Position numbers and translations under genes: made by a program. This document shows positions 50,403 to 58,216 of a stretch of 58,216 bases of DNA, one piece after another. The notes under the pieces are model-generated. The model had not been told where the DNA came from. It saw only the letters and a list, made by a program, of their open reading frames with translations, and made no database searches. Positions within the stretch are counted from its first letter, which is position 1, and every line of letters begins with the position of its first letter. Origin of the DNA: Micromonosporaceae bacterium (GTDB lineage Bacteria; Actinomycetota; Actinomycetes; Mycobacteriales; Micromonosporaceae); the NCBI GenBank assembly GCA_009377645.1, contig WHTQ01000017.1, positions 1 to 58,216 on the forward strand, read 5' to 3'.

Positions 50403-51818
50403 ATGGCTGAAAGCCTTAGCCGCCGAAGTCTGCTCCGCGGCACCGGCGCGGCGACACTCGGCGCGACGCTCACCGCGGTGGGTGCGTGTGCGAGCGAAGA
50501 AGGCGGGGGGCCCGCGGGGCAGGCCGGCCCCGAAGGGGGAGCCCCGGAGGAGACGTTCACCGAGCCGAGCACGCCACTCTCCGGCGACCTGCGCATCCTG
50601 GTGTGGAGCCACTTCGTGCCCAGCCACGATGACTGGTTCGCCGAGTTCACCAAGGCGTGGGGGGACCGGGTCGGCGTGAACGTCTCGGTCGACCACATCG
50701 ACGTAGGCGATGTCCCCACCCGGATCGCGTCGGAGATCTCGGCTGGTCAGGGGCATGACCTGCTCCAGTACATCGCGCCGCTGTCCCAGTTCGAGCCGAG
50801 CGTGCTGGACATGACGGATGTCACCGACGAAGCGAGCCGGCGGTGGGGCGAGCAGCTGGAGCTGTGCCGCAAGTCCAGCTTCAACCCGGCGACCGAAAAG
50901 TTCTACGCGTTCTCACCGGGCTGGGTTCCGGATCCGGGCAACTACCGGCGGTCGTTGTGGGAGCCGGTGGGCTTCCCGAACGGGCCGACCACCTGGGAGG
51001 AGCTGCTCGAGGGCGGCGCCGAGATCATGAGCTCGCAGGGCGTACAGATGGGTCTGGGGATGTCCCAGGAGATCGACTCGAACATGGTGCTGCGGTCGCT
51101 GATGTGGTCCTACGGCGCCGCGATCCAGGACGAGAACGAGCAGGTGGTCCTGAACTCGCCGGAGACCATCGACGCGGTCGAGTACATGGCCCGGCTGTTC
51201 CAGGACACCATGACCGAGGAGGTCTTCGCCTGGAACGCCGCGTCGAACAACCAGGGTCTGGTGGCCGGCAGTCTCTCGTACGCGGTCAACTCGATCTCGG
51301 CCTGGCGCACCTCGCAGGAAACCAATCCCGACATTGCCGACGACATATTCTTTGTGCCGGCGCTGGGCGGGCCGAGCGGCGCGATCGCCGCCCAGCACGT
51401 CCTCTACAACTGGATCGTCCCGACCCACGCGGCGAACCCGGACGCCGCCAAGGAGTTCCTCCTGCACTACACGGAGAACTTCGCCGCGGCGACGTACGCC
51501 AGCAAGCTCTACGACCTGGCTGCCTGGAGCGAGCGGACCCCGCAGCTGGGTGGCTGGCTCACCAGCGACCCGTTCGGCGCGCAGCCGGTGGACAAGCTCG
51601 CGTTCCTGGCCGAGTCCGTCGACTGGAGCGTCAACATCGGCTACCCCGGCCCTTCCAACACGGCCATCGGCGAGATCTTCGGCACGTTCGTCATCCCGAA
51701 CATGTTCGCCCGGGTGGCCCGCGGCGAGCAGCGCGCCGCCGACTCGGTCGATGACGCCACCCGCGAGATCGAGTCGATCTTCAGCAAGTGGCGCGACCAG
51801 GGGCTGGTGGGCGGCTAG
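50403..51818 (+). CDS. Extracellular solute-binding lipoprotein of a carbohydrate-type ABC importer
   Basis: A 471-aa protein. The Tat-type signal is SRRSLLRG with lipobox AVGAC at Cys29, followed by a Gly/Glu-rich linker. The mature part is a family 1-like binding protein: LRILVWSHFVPSHDDWFAEF, PTTWEELLEGGAEI, and an AKEFLLHYTENF helix. It would capture a sugar or related solute at the membrane surface; the ligand cannot be read off. It has a strong ribosome site (AGGGAGGAG). It is first gene of a four-gene importer operon under the palindrome at 50344. Confidence 0.93.
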   Translation: MAESLSRRSLLRGTGAATLGATLTAVGACASEEGGGPAGQAGPEGGAPEETFTEPSTPLSGDLRILVWSHFVPSHDDWFAEFTKAWGDRVGVNVSVDHIDVGDVPTRIASEISAGQGHDLLQYIAPLSQFEPSVLDMTDVTDEASRRWGEQLELCRKSSFNPATEKFYAFSPGWVPDPGNYRRSLWEPVGFPNGPTTWEELLEGGAEIMSSQGVQMGLGMSQEIDSNMVLRSLMWSYGAAIQDENEQVVLNSPETIDAVEYMARLFQDTMTEEVFAWNAASNNQGLVAGSLSYAVNSISAWRTSQETNPDIADDIFFVPALGGPSGAIAAQHVLYNWIVPTHAANPDAAKEFLLHYTENFAAATYASKLYDLAAWSERTPQLGGWLTSDPFGAQPVDKLAFLAESVDWSVNIGYPGPSNTAIGEIFGTFVIPNMFARVARGEQRAADSVDDATREIESIFSKWRDQGLVGG

Positions 51819-51834
51819 GATCGGCGGTCATTGG

Positions 51835-52872
51835 ATGTCAGCGGTAGTCACAGTCAGGGACCTGGTCAAGACCTTTGACCACGGCAAGGTACGGGCGATC
51901 GACGGCGTGGACCTGGCGACCGAGCAGGGCGAATATCTTGTCCTGCTCGGTCCCTCCGGGTGCGGCAAGACCACGCTGCTGCGTACGATCGCCGGACTGG
52001 AGCGGCCCACCACCGGCCAGGTGTGGATCAACGGGTTCGACGTCACCGGGCTGCCACCGCGGGCCCGCCGGATCGCGATGGTGTTCCAGAGCTACGCGCT
52101 CTATCCACACAAGACCGTGCACGCCAACATCGTGTTTCCGCTCCGCGCCGCCAGGATGGCCCGGCCCGACCGGGAGCAGAAGGTGCGCTGGGCGGCCGAG
52201 CTGCTCGGCATCATTCCCCTGCTGGGCCGCAAGCCACGCCAGCTCTCCGGCGGCGAGCGGCAGCGGGTGGCGCTGGCCCGGGCGTTGGTCCGCGAGCCGG
52301 CCGTCTTCCTGCTCGACGAGCCGCTGTCCAACCTGGATGCGCAGCTGCGGGCTACCGCGCGGGACGAGCTGAAGCGGTTCCAGCAGGAGATCGGCACCAC
52401 CACGATCTACGTCACGCACGACCAGGCGGAGGCGATGGGCCTGGGCGACCGGATCGCCGTGCTGTCCGCGGGACAGGTGCGACAGGTCGGCCATCCGGTG
52501 GAGGTGTACGACGACCCGGCCGACACGTTCGTCGCCAGGTTCATCGGGTCGCCGCCGATGAACCTGGTCGCCCGCGACGGTGTGCTGGTCGGGTTCCGGC
52601 CGGAGCACCTGCTGCCCGCTGATGCGGTGCCGGCCGGTGACCGGGTCCGGCTGAAGCTGGCCGTGGACCGGATGGAGTACCTCTCCGGTGACCGGCACCT
52701 CTACGGCCGGGTGAGTGGGCTCGGTCCGGAGACCCGGGTGGTGGCCCGGCTGCCGGCGACCGTGACCTCGCCGATCACCGCCGGGGAGGCGTACGACTTC
52801 GTGGTGCTCCGGGACCGGCTGCGGTTCTTCGACGCCCGTACCGAGCGGCGCACGGACCCGGTGCCGCTATGA
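51835..52872 (+). CDS. ABC importer ATP-binding protein (UgpC/MsmK type)
   Basis: A 345-aa ATPase. Walker A is GPSGCGKTT (about 41-49), Q-loop MVFQSYALYPH, signature LSGGERQR, Walker B VFLLDEPLSNLD, H-loop VTHDQAEAM. A C-terminal TOBE-like regulatory domain (about 240-345, VARFIGSPPMNLV and VGFRPEHL) marks carbohydrate-uptake class 1 ATPases. ATG 51835 is chosen for homology; the ribosome site is weak, so coupling to the binding-protein gene (16-nt gap) is likely. Its stop overlaps permease 1 by 4 nt. Confidence 0.94.
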   Translation: MSAVVTVRDLVKTFDHGKVRAIDGVDLATEQGEYLVLLGPSGCGKTTLLRTIAGLERPTTGQVWINGFDVTGLPPRARRIAMVFQSYALYPHKTVHANIVFPLRAARMARPDREQKVRWAAELLGIIPLLGRKPRQLSGGERQRVALARALVREPAVFLLDEPLSNLDAQLRATARDELKRFQQEIGTTTIYVTHDQAEAMGLGDRIAVLSAGQVRQVGHPVEVYDDPADTFVARFIGSPPMNLVARDGVLVGFRPEHLLPADAVPAGDRVRLKLAVDRMEYLSGDRHLYGRVSGLGPETRVVARLPATVTSPITAGEAYDFVVLRDRLRFFDARTERRTDPVPL

Positions 52873-53873
52873 GCTCCGTCAGCGCTGGAGCCGACCCCGG
52901 GGCAGTGACCGCGGTGGAGGTGACCGAGGCGCCGACCACCGGGTCGCCGGCGGCCGCCCCGCGCAAGCGGCTGGCGGACCGGGAGGGCGCACTCGCCTGG
53001 ATCTTCCTGATGCCGAGCGTGGCGTACATCATCGTGTTGGTGGGGGTGCCGTTCGCGCTCGCGATCGGGTTCGCCTTCTCCGACGTGACCGCCGGTGACC
53101 CGTCGTTCGACTGGGTCGGGCTGCGCAACTTCCGGCGGGCGTTCGACGACCCGGTGTTCTGGCAGTCGCTGACCAACACAGTGATCTTCACCGGCGTCTC
53201 GATGGTGCTGATCGTGCTGCTCGGCAAGGTGCTCGCGAACATCCTGATCGCCAACTTCCGGGGCAAGTGGCTGGTGCGGTTCGTGGTGCTCCTGCCGTGG
53301 ACCACACCGGTGGCGCTGTCATCGATCGCGTGGCTGTGGATGCTCGACTCGATCTTCTCACCCATCGACTGGGTGCTGCGGGAGGTCGGCCTGCTCGGGG
53401 AGCAGGGCGCGCTGCTCGGGTCGGGGTCCAACATGTACTGGCTCGGCAAGCCAGGGCTCGCGATGGCGTCGGTGATCGCGGTGCACGTGTGGCGGATCAC
53501 CCCGCTCGCCGCCGTGATCATGATGGCCGGGCTGGTGGCGATCCCGCGAGACATGGAGGAGGCGGCCCAGGTGGACGGCGCCGGCTACTGGCGGCGGATG
53601 GTCGAGATCACGATCCCGCTGGTGCTGCCGGTGGCGGCGGTCGCCGCCCTGTTCGGTGTGGTCTTCACGTTCACCGACTTCGCGGTGGTCGACGTGCTCA
53701 CCCGCGGCGGTCCCAATAACTCCACGCAGGTGCTGACCAGCTGGGCGTTCTTCCGGGGCATCGAGGGCGGCGACATCGGGCAAGGGGCGGCGACCGCGCT
53801 GTTCATCTTCCCGATCCTGCTGGCGGCCGCGATCGCGATCCTGCGGGCGGTTCGGCGAATGGACGTGCGCTGA
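52869..53873 (+). CDS. ABC importer permease 1 (sugar type, MalF-like)
   Basis: A 334-aa permease with six TM helices (AWIFLMPSVAYIIVLVGVPF is the first) after a 35-residue cytoplasmic N-terminus. The EAA loop is around IPRDMEEAAQVDGAGYWRRM. The LTRGGPNNSTQVL segment before the last TMs is typical of MalF/UgpA-type subunits. It starts with a 4-nt overlap with the ATPase gene and ends 1 nt into permease 2. Confidence 0.94.
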   Translation: MSSVSAGADPGAVTAVEVTEAPTTGSPAAAPRKRLADREGALAWIFLMPSVAYIIVLVGVPFALAIGFAFSDVTAGDPSFDWVGLRNFRRAFDDPVFWQSLTNTVIFTGVSMVLIVLLGKVLANILIANFRGKWLVRFVVLLPWTTPVALSSIAWLWMLDSIFSPIDWVLREVGLLGEQGALLGSGSNMYWLGKPGLAMASVIAVHVWRITPLAAVIMMAGLVAIPRDMEEAAQVDGAGYWRRMVEITIPLVLPVAAVAALFGVVFTFTDFAVVDVLTRGGPNNSTQVLTSWAFFRGIEGGDIGQGAATALFIFPILLAAAIAILRAVRRMDVR

Positions 53874-54796
53874 TGACGATGACGACGATGCCGACGACGA
53901 CGACCGATGCCGCCGCCGCCGAGGCGGCGGCCGCGGACCGGCTGCGCCGCCGCTACGCCCGCCGATACGTGGCGCGGCGGATCGGGGTGTACGTGGCCGC
54001 GGCGGCGGCGGCATTCGTGTGCGCGGCGCCGTTCCTGTGGAGCATGATCACGGCGTTCAAGCAGAACCGTGACCTCTACAACCCAGCCAACAGCCCGTTC
54101 CTGTTCAACCGGCCGGCCACCTCGGATCACGTGACCTATCTGTTCGACCGGACCGCGTTCGTCACCTTCGCCTGGAACACCCTGTGGGTCGGCACGCTCG
54201 TGGTGGCGATCACGCTACTGCTCGGCCTGCCCGCCGCGTACGCCCTGGCGCGGCTGGAGCGGCCGTGGGCCGGCTGGTTCGGGGTGGCGATCTTCCTGGT
54301 CTACCTGGTGCCGCCGACCCTGCTGTTCCTGTCGATGTCGCGGGTGGTGGTGGAGCTCGGGCTGCAGGACTCCACCTGGTCGCTGGTGGTCGTGTACCCG
54401 ACGATCACGATCCCGGTGTCGGTGTGGCTGCTGATCGGGTTCCTCAAGACGGTCCCGCGGGACATCGAGGAGCAGGCGATGGTGGACGGCTACAGCCGGC
54501 TTTCGGCGTTCTGGCGGGCCGTTGTCCCGCTCGCCTTCCCGGGCGTGGTGGCGGTGGTCGTGTTCGCTTTCACGTTGACCGCGAGCGAGTACATCTACGC
54601 GTTGTCGTTCGTGTCCCCGACCAACGAGAAGGTCATCTCGACCGGGGTCCCGACTGAGCTGATCCGGGGGGACGTGTTCTTCTGGCAGTCGCTACAGGCC
54701 GCTACCTTCCTGGTGGCGGTGCCGATCGCGTTCGTGTTCAACCTGTTCCTGGACCGCTTCATCGCCGGCTTCACCCAGGGCGCGGTCAAGGGGTGA
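53873..54796 (+). CDS. ABC importer permease 2 (sugar type, MalG-like)
   Basis: A 307-aa permease with six TM helices. The EAA loop is around VPRDIEEQAMVDGYSRLSAF, and the C-terminus ends FIAGFTQGAVKG as in MalG/UgpE proteins. The N-terminal 30 residues are Thr/Ala/Arg-rich. Its ATG shares one base with the preceding stop. The operon ends here and converges on the gene at 54876. Confidence 0.94.
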   Translation: MTMTTMPTTTTDAAAAEAAAADRLRRRYARRYVARRIGVYVAAAAAAFVCAAPFLWSMITAFKQNRDLYNPANSPFLFNRPATSDHVTYLFDRTAFVTFAWNTLWVGTLVVAITLLLGLPAAYALARLERPWAGWFGVAIFLVYLVPPTLLFLSMSRVVVELGLQDSTWSLVVVYPTITIPVSVWLLIGFLKTVPRDIEEQAMVDGYSRLSAFWRAVVPLAFPGVVAVVVFAFTLTASEYIYALSFVSPTNEKVISTGVPTELIRGDVFFWQSLQAATFLVAVPIAFVFNLFLDRFIAGFTQGAVKG

Positions 54797-54875
54797 CCCG
54801 CGCGCCGGGATCTGGACGGCAGCCGGATCGGCCGAGATCGGTGGACCTTGTTCGCGTACGAGCCGGACCCGGTCC

Positions 54876-55520
54876 CTAGAGGTCGCCGGGCTCCAGGTAC
54901 CACCACCCATTGCCGAGGTCGACTCCCGCCCTCACCCGCGCCAGTGCGCCGAAGAGGTCGACGGTCAGGTCCGACCGGGGATAGCAGTCACAGAACACGT
55001 ATCCGCCCGCGTCGTCCGGAATGCCCAACCACTGCGGGAGAAACACGACCGGCACCCGGTCTTGCTCGCCGACCTTGGCCACGTTGCCGGTGGTCGACAG
55101 GTCGCGCAGGTACCACGGCAGAGGCTCGCCGTAGTATTCGTCGGATACGCCGATAGACCCGTCCCGGACGCCGGCCGCCACAGCGTCGAAGGCGTACCGG
55201 TGCGTGACGTAGTACGGCGCCGGGTGCACCAAGACGGCCCAGCTGGCGACCTGGGTACACGCTATGCCGAGCACCACCGCCGTCGCCGCTAACACAAGTC
55301 GTCCACGGCGTGCCTGCTTCAGCCGCCACAGTGTGAGTCCGATGGCGACCAACCACAGCGCCAGCTCGAACCGCGGGGACACGTACGTGAGAAGGGAGAC
55401 ATTCTCGACGTTGGCGGCGTCGTACCCGATGACACATGTCCATGCGATCAGGAGTCCCAGCCAGCCGAACCACTCCAACCACGACCCCCGCCCAGCCTTC
55501 ACGGTGCTCGAGTGGTCCAT
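54876..55520 (-). CDS. Membrane protein with three TM segments, unknown function
   Basis: A 214-aa protein. TM helices are at about 14-34 (LEWFGWLGLLIAWTCVIG), 47-64 (FELALWLVAIGLTLWRL) and 72-96 (LVLAATAVVLGIACTQVASW). A C-terminal extracytoplasmic domain of about 110 residues follows, with YYVTHRYAFDAV, GYVFCDCYPRSD and a final NGWWYLEPG. No known family is recognised. Third-position G/C is lower than in the housekeeping genes, hinting at accessory origin. Confidence 0.7.
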   Translation of the reverse strand: MDHSSTVKAGRGSWLEWFGWLGLLIAWTCVIGYDAANVENVSLLTYVSPRFELALWLVAIGLTLWRLKQARRGRLVLAATAVVLGIACTQVASWAVLVHPAPYYVTHRYAFDAVAAGVRDGSIGVSDEYYGEPLPWYLRDLSTTGNVAKVGEQDRVPVVFLPQWLGIPDDAGGYVFCDCYPRSDLTVDLFGALARVRAGVDLGNGWWYLEPGDL

Positions 55521-55666
55521 GGCCGAACTATTCCACAGTGGCAGATTGAGCGGGGTCCGCGCAGGCGGTGAGCGGACGGGTACCCCGGCACCCAGGCCCG
55601 AGGAGCCGCTCGGGCCTCTGGCTCTCCGGTGCGGTCAAGTGCTACCCGCGCGCCGGTCTCGGCGGG

Positions 55667-55672
55667 TATGGT
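55667..55672 (+). promoter_or_regulatory. -10 element, leaderless PemK-like gene
   Basis: TATGGT with six bases to GTG 55679. Confidence 0.5.
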
Positions 55673-55678
55673 GCCGGC

Positions 55679-56176
55679 GTGGCGAAACTATGGAAGGGTG
55701 TGGCGGCGACGGTCGGCCGGGTGGGCCGGCGGGGGTCGCCGGTCGTCCTGGCCGCCGGCCTCACTCCCAGTCCGGCCCGTCTGGCGCGGCGACGGCAGGT
55801 CGGCGCCCTGCAGCGCCGGCGGCTGGTCTACGCCCCGGACCTGGACGGGCGAGCCGATCCGGGCGAGATCGTGTGGACCTGGGTCGCGTATGAGGAGGAC
55901 CCGGGTCAGGGCAAGGATCGTCCGGTACTGGCGGTGGGCCGGCAGGGCCGGAACGTGTTCGGCCTGATGCTGTCCAGCCGTGACCGGGACGGCCAGCGGC
56001 ACTGGCTCGCTCTCGGCCCCGGCGGGTGGAACCGGGACGGCCGCCCGAGCTGGGTTCGGCTGGACCGGGTCCTCATGATGCGGGAGGACCGGATCCGGCG
56101 GGAGGGCGCGGTGCTGGACCAGGACCGGTTCGACCGGGTGGGCCAGGTGCTGCGCACCGGCTACGGCTGGACCTGA
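55679..56176 (+). CDS. PemK/MazF-like protein
   Basis: A 165-aa protein. The N-terminal 55 residues are basic (RRRQVGALQRRR). The rest follows the MazF/PemK SH3-like barrel: DPGEIVWTWVAYEEDPGQGK, DRPVLAVGRQGRN (the conserved K-x-RPxLVV-type strand), VFGLMLSSRDRD, and a SWVRLDRVLMM strand. MazF/PemK proteins are mRNA interferases, but this chromosomal actinobacterial subfamily is often solitary; no antitoxin is adjacent. GTG 55679 is chosen for its leaderless promoter; a longer frame from 55568 lacks homology. Confidence 0.82.
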   Translation: MAKLWKGVAATVGRVGRRGSPVVLAAGLTPSPARLARRRQVGALQRRRLVYAPDLDGRADPGEIVWTWVAYEEDPGQGKDRPVLAVGRQGRNVFGLMLSSRDRDGQRHWLALGPGGWNRDGRPSWVRLDRVLMMREDRIRREGAVLDQDRFDRVGQVLRTGYGWT

Positions 56177-56201
56177 CCGACTGTTCGCGATTCGAGGTTC
56201 C

Positions 56202-56513
56202 ATGGATCCGTACGAGGCCGGCTACGCGACCGGCCAGCTCATGTTCACGGTGTGCTGTGTCGTCACCGTGCTCGGCGCGATCGGAGCCGCGATCTGGGGC
56301 GCGGTTGCCTATTCGCAGCGGTCGCGGGCCAGGGTCCCACCGCCGCCCTATCCGCCGCGGCCGCCCGCTCCGCCGCCCCAGCAACCGAATATCCAACGCC
56401 AGGTCGCCTGCACCTCGTGCTCGGGCGTCACGCGCGGACTGCCATGCACTGTCATCGGCAGGAGTGCGCACGCATCGGGCGGCATGCCGGTTGATCAACT
56501 TTACACAGCGTGA
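56202..56513 (+). CDS. Small single-TM protein with proline-rich tail, unknown function
   Basis: A 103-aa product. One TM (about residues 12-35, QLMFTVCCVVTVLGAIGAAI), a Pro-rich cytoplasmic stretch (VPPPPYPPRPPAPPPQQ) and a short Cys-containing tail (CTSCSG then LPCTV). There is no known domain; the second half may be read-through of decayed sequence. It lies 25 nt after the PemK-like gene on the same strand. Reality as a protein is moderately supported by the TM and start context only. Confidence 0.45.
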   Translation: MDPYEAGYATGQLMFTVCCVVTVLGAIGAAIWGAVAYSQRSRARVPPPPYPPRPPAPPPQQPNIQRQVACTSCSGVTRGLPCTVIGRSAHASGGMPVDQLYTA

Positions 56514-56702
56514 CCGGGCCTGAAAGCTGAGCGCGCGACCCGCGGCCTATTTCTTCAGTTGAAGTGGCTAGCATCAGACCTGCTGCAACTCTTCCGGACG
56601 CACCTGCGACCGTGGGCTGATCGGCCCAAAGACGTTTCTGCGACGCGCTGGGACATCTCACGCAGTAGATGTGTCGCGCAATCATTCTCCTGGGAGGACT
56701 CC

Positions 56703-57659
56703 ATGACGACCGCGGCCGATGACGCCCACCGATGTGCGCGCGCCCTCCTCGCGAGCTTGGACGAGCAGCAGCGCCGCCTGGTCCGTGGCGACCTCGGCGA
56801 CTCCGGCCTTCGGCAGTGGACTTATCTGCCGGGGGACCGTCCCGGCCTGTCGATGGAGTACCTCACTGGCACCCAGCACGCCCTCGCGGTCGAGCTGCTT
56901 CGGTCAGCCCACTCTTCCGAAGGCGGCGATCTGGCCGTCGGCGCGGTCGAGATCGAGCGGGTCAGGCGGGAACTCGCGACCGGCTCACCGCCGGAGGGTG
57001 ACCGGTACTGGCTGCGGGTGCTCGGCGACCCGGACGGCGACGAGCCGTGGGGCTGGCGGATCAACGGCCACCACCTGGCCGTGCACGTCATCGTGGCGCC
57101 CGGCGGCACGACGATCACGCCTCACTTCGTCGGTTCAGAACCGGCCGTCGTACCCTCCGGGCCGCACGCCGGCCGCCGAATCCTCGGCCTCGAGGAGGAC
57201 CTGGGCCGCCAGCTGGCGACCGGGCTTGACCCCGACCAGCGTGCGCTCGGCATCAGCGCCGACGTTGCTCCCGACGACATCCTCACCCGGGCCGACCCGG
57301 TGGCCGACCCCACGCTCCTGCTCGAAGGCATCGGCCGTGACCTACTGCGTCCGGCGCAGCAGGAGCTTCTCGACCAGTTGGTCCAGCGCTACCTCAACCG
57401 CGCACCGGCACCGTACGCCCGGGCGTGCTGGCGCGACGCCGAGGCGGCGGGCCTCGACCGGATCCGGTTCGCGTGGGCGGGCCCGACCGCACTCGGGCAG
57501 GGTCACTACTACAGCATACGCGCACCCCAATTCCTCATCGAGTACGACAACAACCAGGACGACGCCAACCACGCCCACTCCGTATGGCGGCACCTGCGCG
57601 ACGACTGGGGTGCCGACCTGCTTCGGGATCACTACGCACGGCTCCACCCCGCCAAGTGA
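56703..57659 (+). CDS. DUF3500 family protein
   Basis: A 318-aa protein of the DUF3500 family. It has the N-terminal LLASLDEQQRRLVRGDLGD, RYWLRVLGDPDGDEPWGWRI with NGHHLAVHVIV (a characteristic W-G-x-R-x-x-G-H-H segment), ITPHFVGSEPAVVPSGPHAG, and the C-terminal APQFLIEYDNNQDDANHAHS with VWRHLRDDWG. The family is of unknown function, widespread in soil actinobacteria and planctomycetes. ATG 56703 has GGGAGGA five bases upstream; the 189-nt gap before it holds nothing I can identify. Confidence 0.88.
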   Translation: MTTAADDAHRCARALLASLDEQQRRLVRGDLGDSGLRQWTYLPGDRPGLSMEYLTGTQHALAVELLRSAHSSEGGDLAVGAVEIERVRRELATGSPPEGDRYWLRVLGDPDGDEPWGWRINGHHLAVHVIVAPGGTTITPHFVGSEPAVVPSGPHAGRRILGLEEDLGRQLATGLDPDQRALGISADVAPDDILTRADPVADPTLLLEGIGRDLLRPAQQELLDQLVQRYLNRAPAPYARACWRDAEAAGLDRIRFAWAGPTALGQGHYYSIRAPQFLIEYDNNQDDANHAHSVWRHLRDDWGADLLRDHYARLHPAK

Positions 57660-58070
57660 CCAAGACTCCGGAGAGTGCGGTTCTGTCAGCAACGACTGTG
57701 TCGGCGTTGGTGCCGTCATGCTCGGCTGTGACCCTACGAAATGACACGGACGCGCGCGGAGCGGCAGAAGCGTGCACCGAAGCCCTGAACACGCCACGAA
57801 TGTCGCTGCCGAACGCTACGGTCCACGCTGTGAACGACACCTCCATTACGCGGCAGGCCACACGACACGACTACGTTGATCGCATGGAGCGCCGCGACTG
57901 GCGCCGCCATGAGAGGCTCGCGACGCGAGGACCCGCTTCTCGTGGAAACCATTCCGGGAAATAGCACGGAATAGTCTCCACGGGAAGCGGAATTGGTTGC
58001 TGGGTCGGGTGACCTCGCGACTCGCGACGGCGTCCGCGGGTCGCCGTTGGCGGGGTCGGGTTGCGGTTGG
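57660..58070. other. Gene-free stretch before the insertion sequence
   Basis: About 410 nt without a convincing coding frame. Short inverted repeats are present (for example CTCGCG/CGCGAG near 57917 and ATTCCG/CGGAAT at 57951-57972), and GC content is lower than in the genes. I see no tRNA-like fold or promoter. It may be decayed sequence flanking the IS insertion. Confidence 0.5.
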
Positions 58071-58216
58071 TGACCTGACCGGGTCCCCGTGAAGTGGTCC
58101 ACCTGTTGTGAGAGTCCGATGCTCCATGATGGGGCAGGGAGGACAGTTCACGATGGGTACCAGAAGGCGGCACACACCCGAGCAGATCATCCGCAAGCTG
58201 CGCGAGGGCGAGAGGC
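58071..58216 (+). mobile_element. IS3-family insertion sequence, left end (partial)
   Basis: A transposase OrfA start lies at 58153, and about 80 nt of upstream sequence beginning TGACCTGACCGGG is in the right place for the left terminal repeat (IS3-family ends begin TG). The right end is outside the window, so the exact boundary and target duplication cannot be set. Confidence 0.5.
58153..58216 (+). CDS. IS3-family transposase OrfA (partial, 3' end outside window)
   Basis: The first 21 codons encode MGTRRRHTPEQIIRKLREGE and one more residue. The RRHTPEQIIRKLRE stretch is the start of the HTH in IS3-family (IS407/IS1329-like group) OrfA proteins, which bind the element's terminal repeats. 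A GGGAGGA lies about 12 nt upstream of the ATG. The frame runs off the window end. Confidence 0.8.
   Translation, partial: MGTRRRHTPEQIIRKLREGER

Noticed and set aside
57734..58102. 122-codon minus-strand ORF before the IS3 element
   Set aside because: No ribosome site, no recognisable domain, and it would run across the presumed IS left end.

Overview
The window is very GC-rich chromosomal DNA from an actinomycete, most likely Micromonosporales/Micromonosporaceae. This rests on near-universal G/C third positions, many GTG starts, tightly overlapping genes, leaderless TANNNT promoters, and actinobacterial gene sets: a conservon, the Mec/CysO/CysM cysteine pathway, DUF2277, DUF2017 beside ClpS, and an hutF-type hut cluster. 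I see no tRNA, rRNA or CRISPR array.

Layout. 1-2296: the end of a conservon (kinase tail, roadblock, DUF742, GTPase). 2383-3363: a methyltransferase. 3399-6794 (minus): a 783-aa protein with an IS110/RuvC-like N-terminus and a kinase-type C-terminal tail, then an acidic 'primosomal'-type protein. 6889-10089 (minus): deoC and two aldehyde dehydrogenases, one truncated. 10150-10442: gene debris. 10443-12535: an F420 oxidoreductase and an AbiEii-like nucleotidyltransferase/XRE pair. 12689-16920: lipoprotein plus cytochrome b561-like protein, DUF2277, an MFS pump, YciI and a small membrane protein. 16982-20181: valS and a HAD hydrolase. 20188-21284: a 75-nt stem-loop, a PIN remnant and a Phd/HicB-like toxin-antitoxin locus. 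21293-25522: an ABC exporter of two ATPases and a large FtsX-type permease.

25706-41078 is a housekeeping block: ctaD, pncA/pncB, clpS-DUF2017, a membrane pseudokinase, Mec-CysO-CysM, an MBL hydrolase with murI, DUF389, rph and rdgB. It is interrupted by Uma2 genes, an orphan antitoxin and a glycosyltransferase remnant. 42411-49302 (minus) is a five-gene histidine-utilisation operon (hutU, M20 amidohydrolase, hutF, hutI, hutH) with no hutG. 50403-54796 is a carbohydrate-type ABC importer behind a perfect palindrome. 54876-58216 is accessory: small membrane proteins, a PemK/MazF-like protein, a DUF3500 protein and the first codons of an IS3-family transposase at the edge.

Most notable: (1) the conservon kinase and the 783-aa protein share one C-terminal tail, suggesting a kinase-less partner of conservon proteins; (2) a 932-aa membrane pseudokinase lacking the DFG aspartate; (3) a CysO carrier with a 20-residue extension past its Gly-Gly; (4) an AbiEii-like toxin with an XRE partner; (5) a hybrid antitoxin, and a stem-loop element abutting a broken PIN gene.
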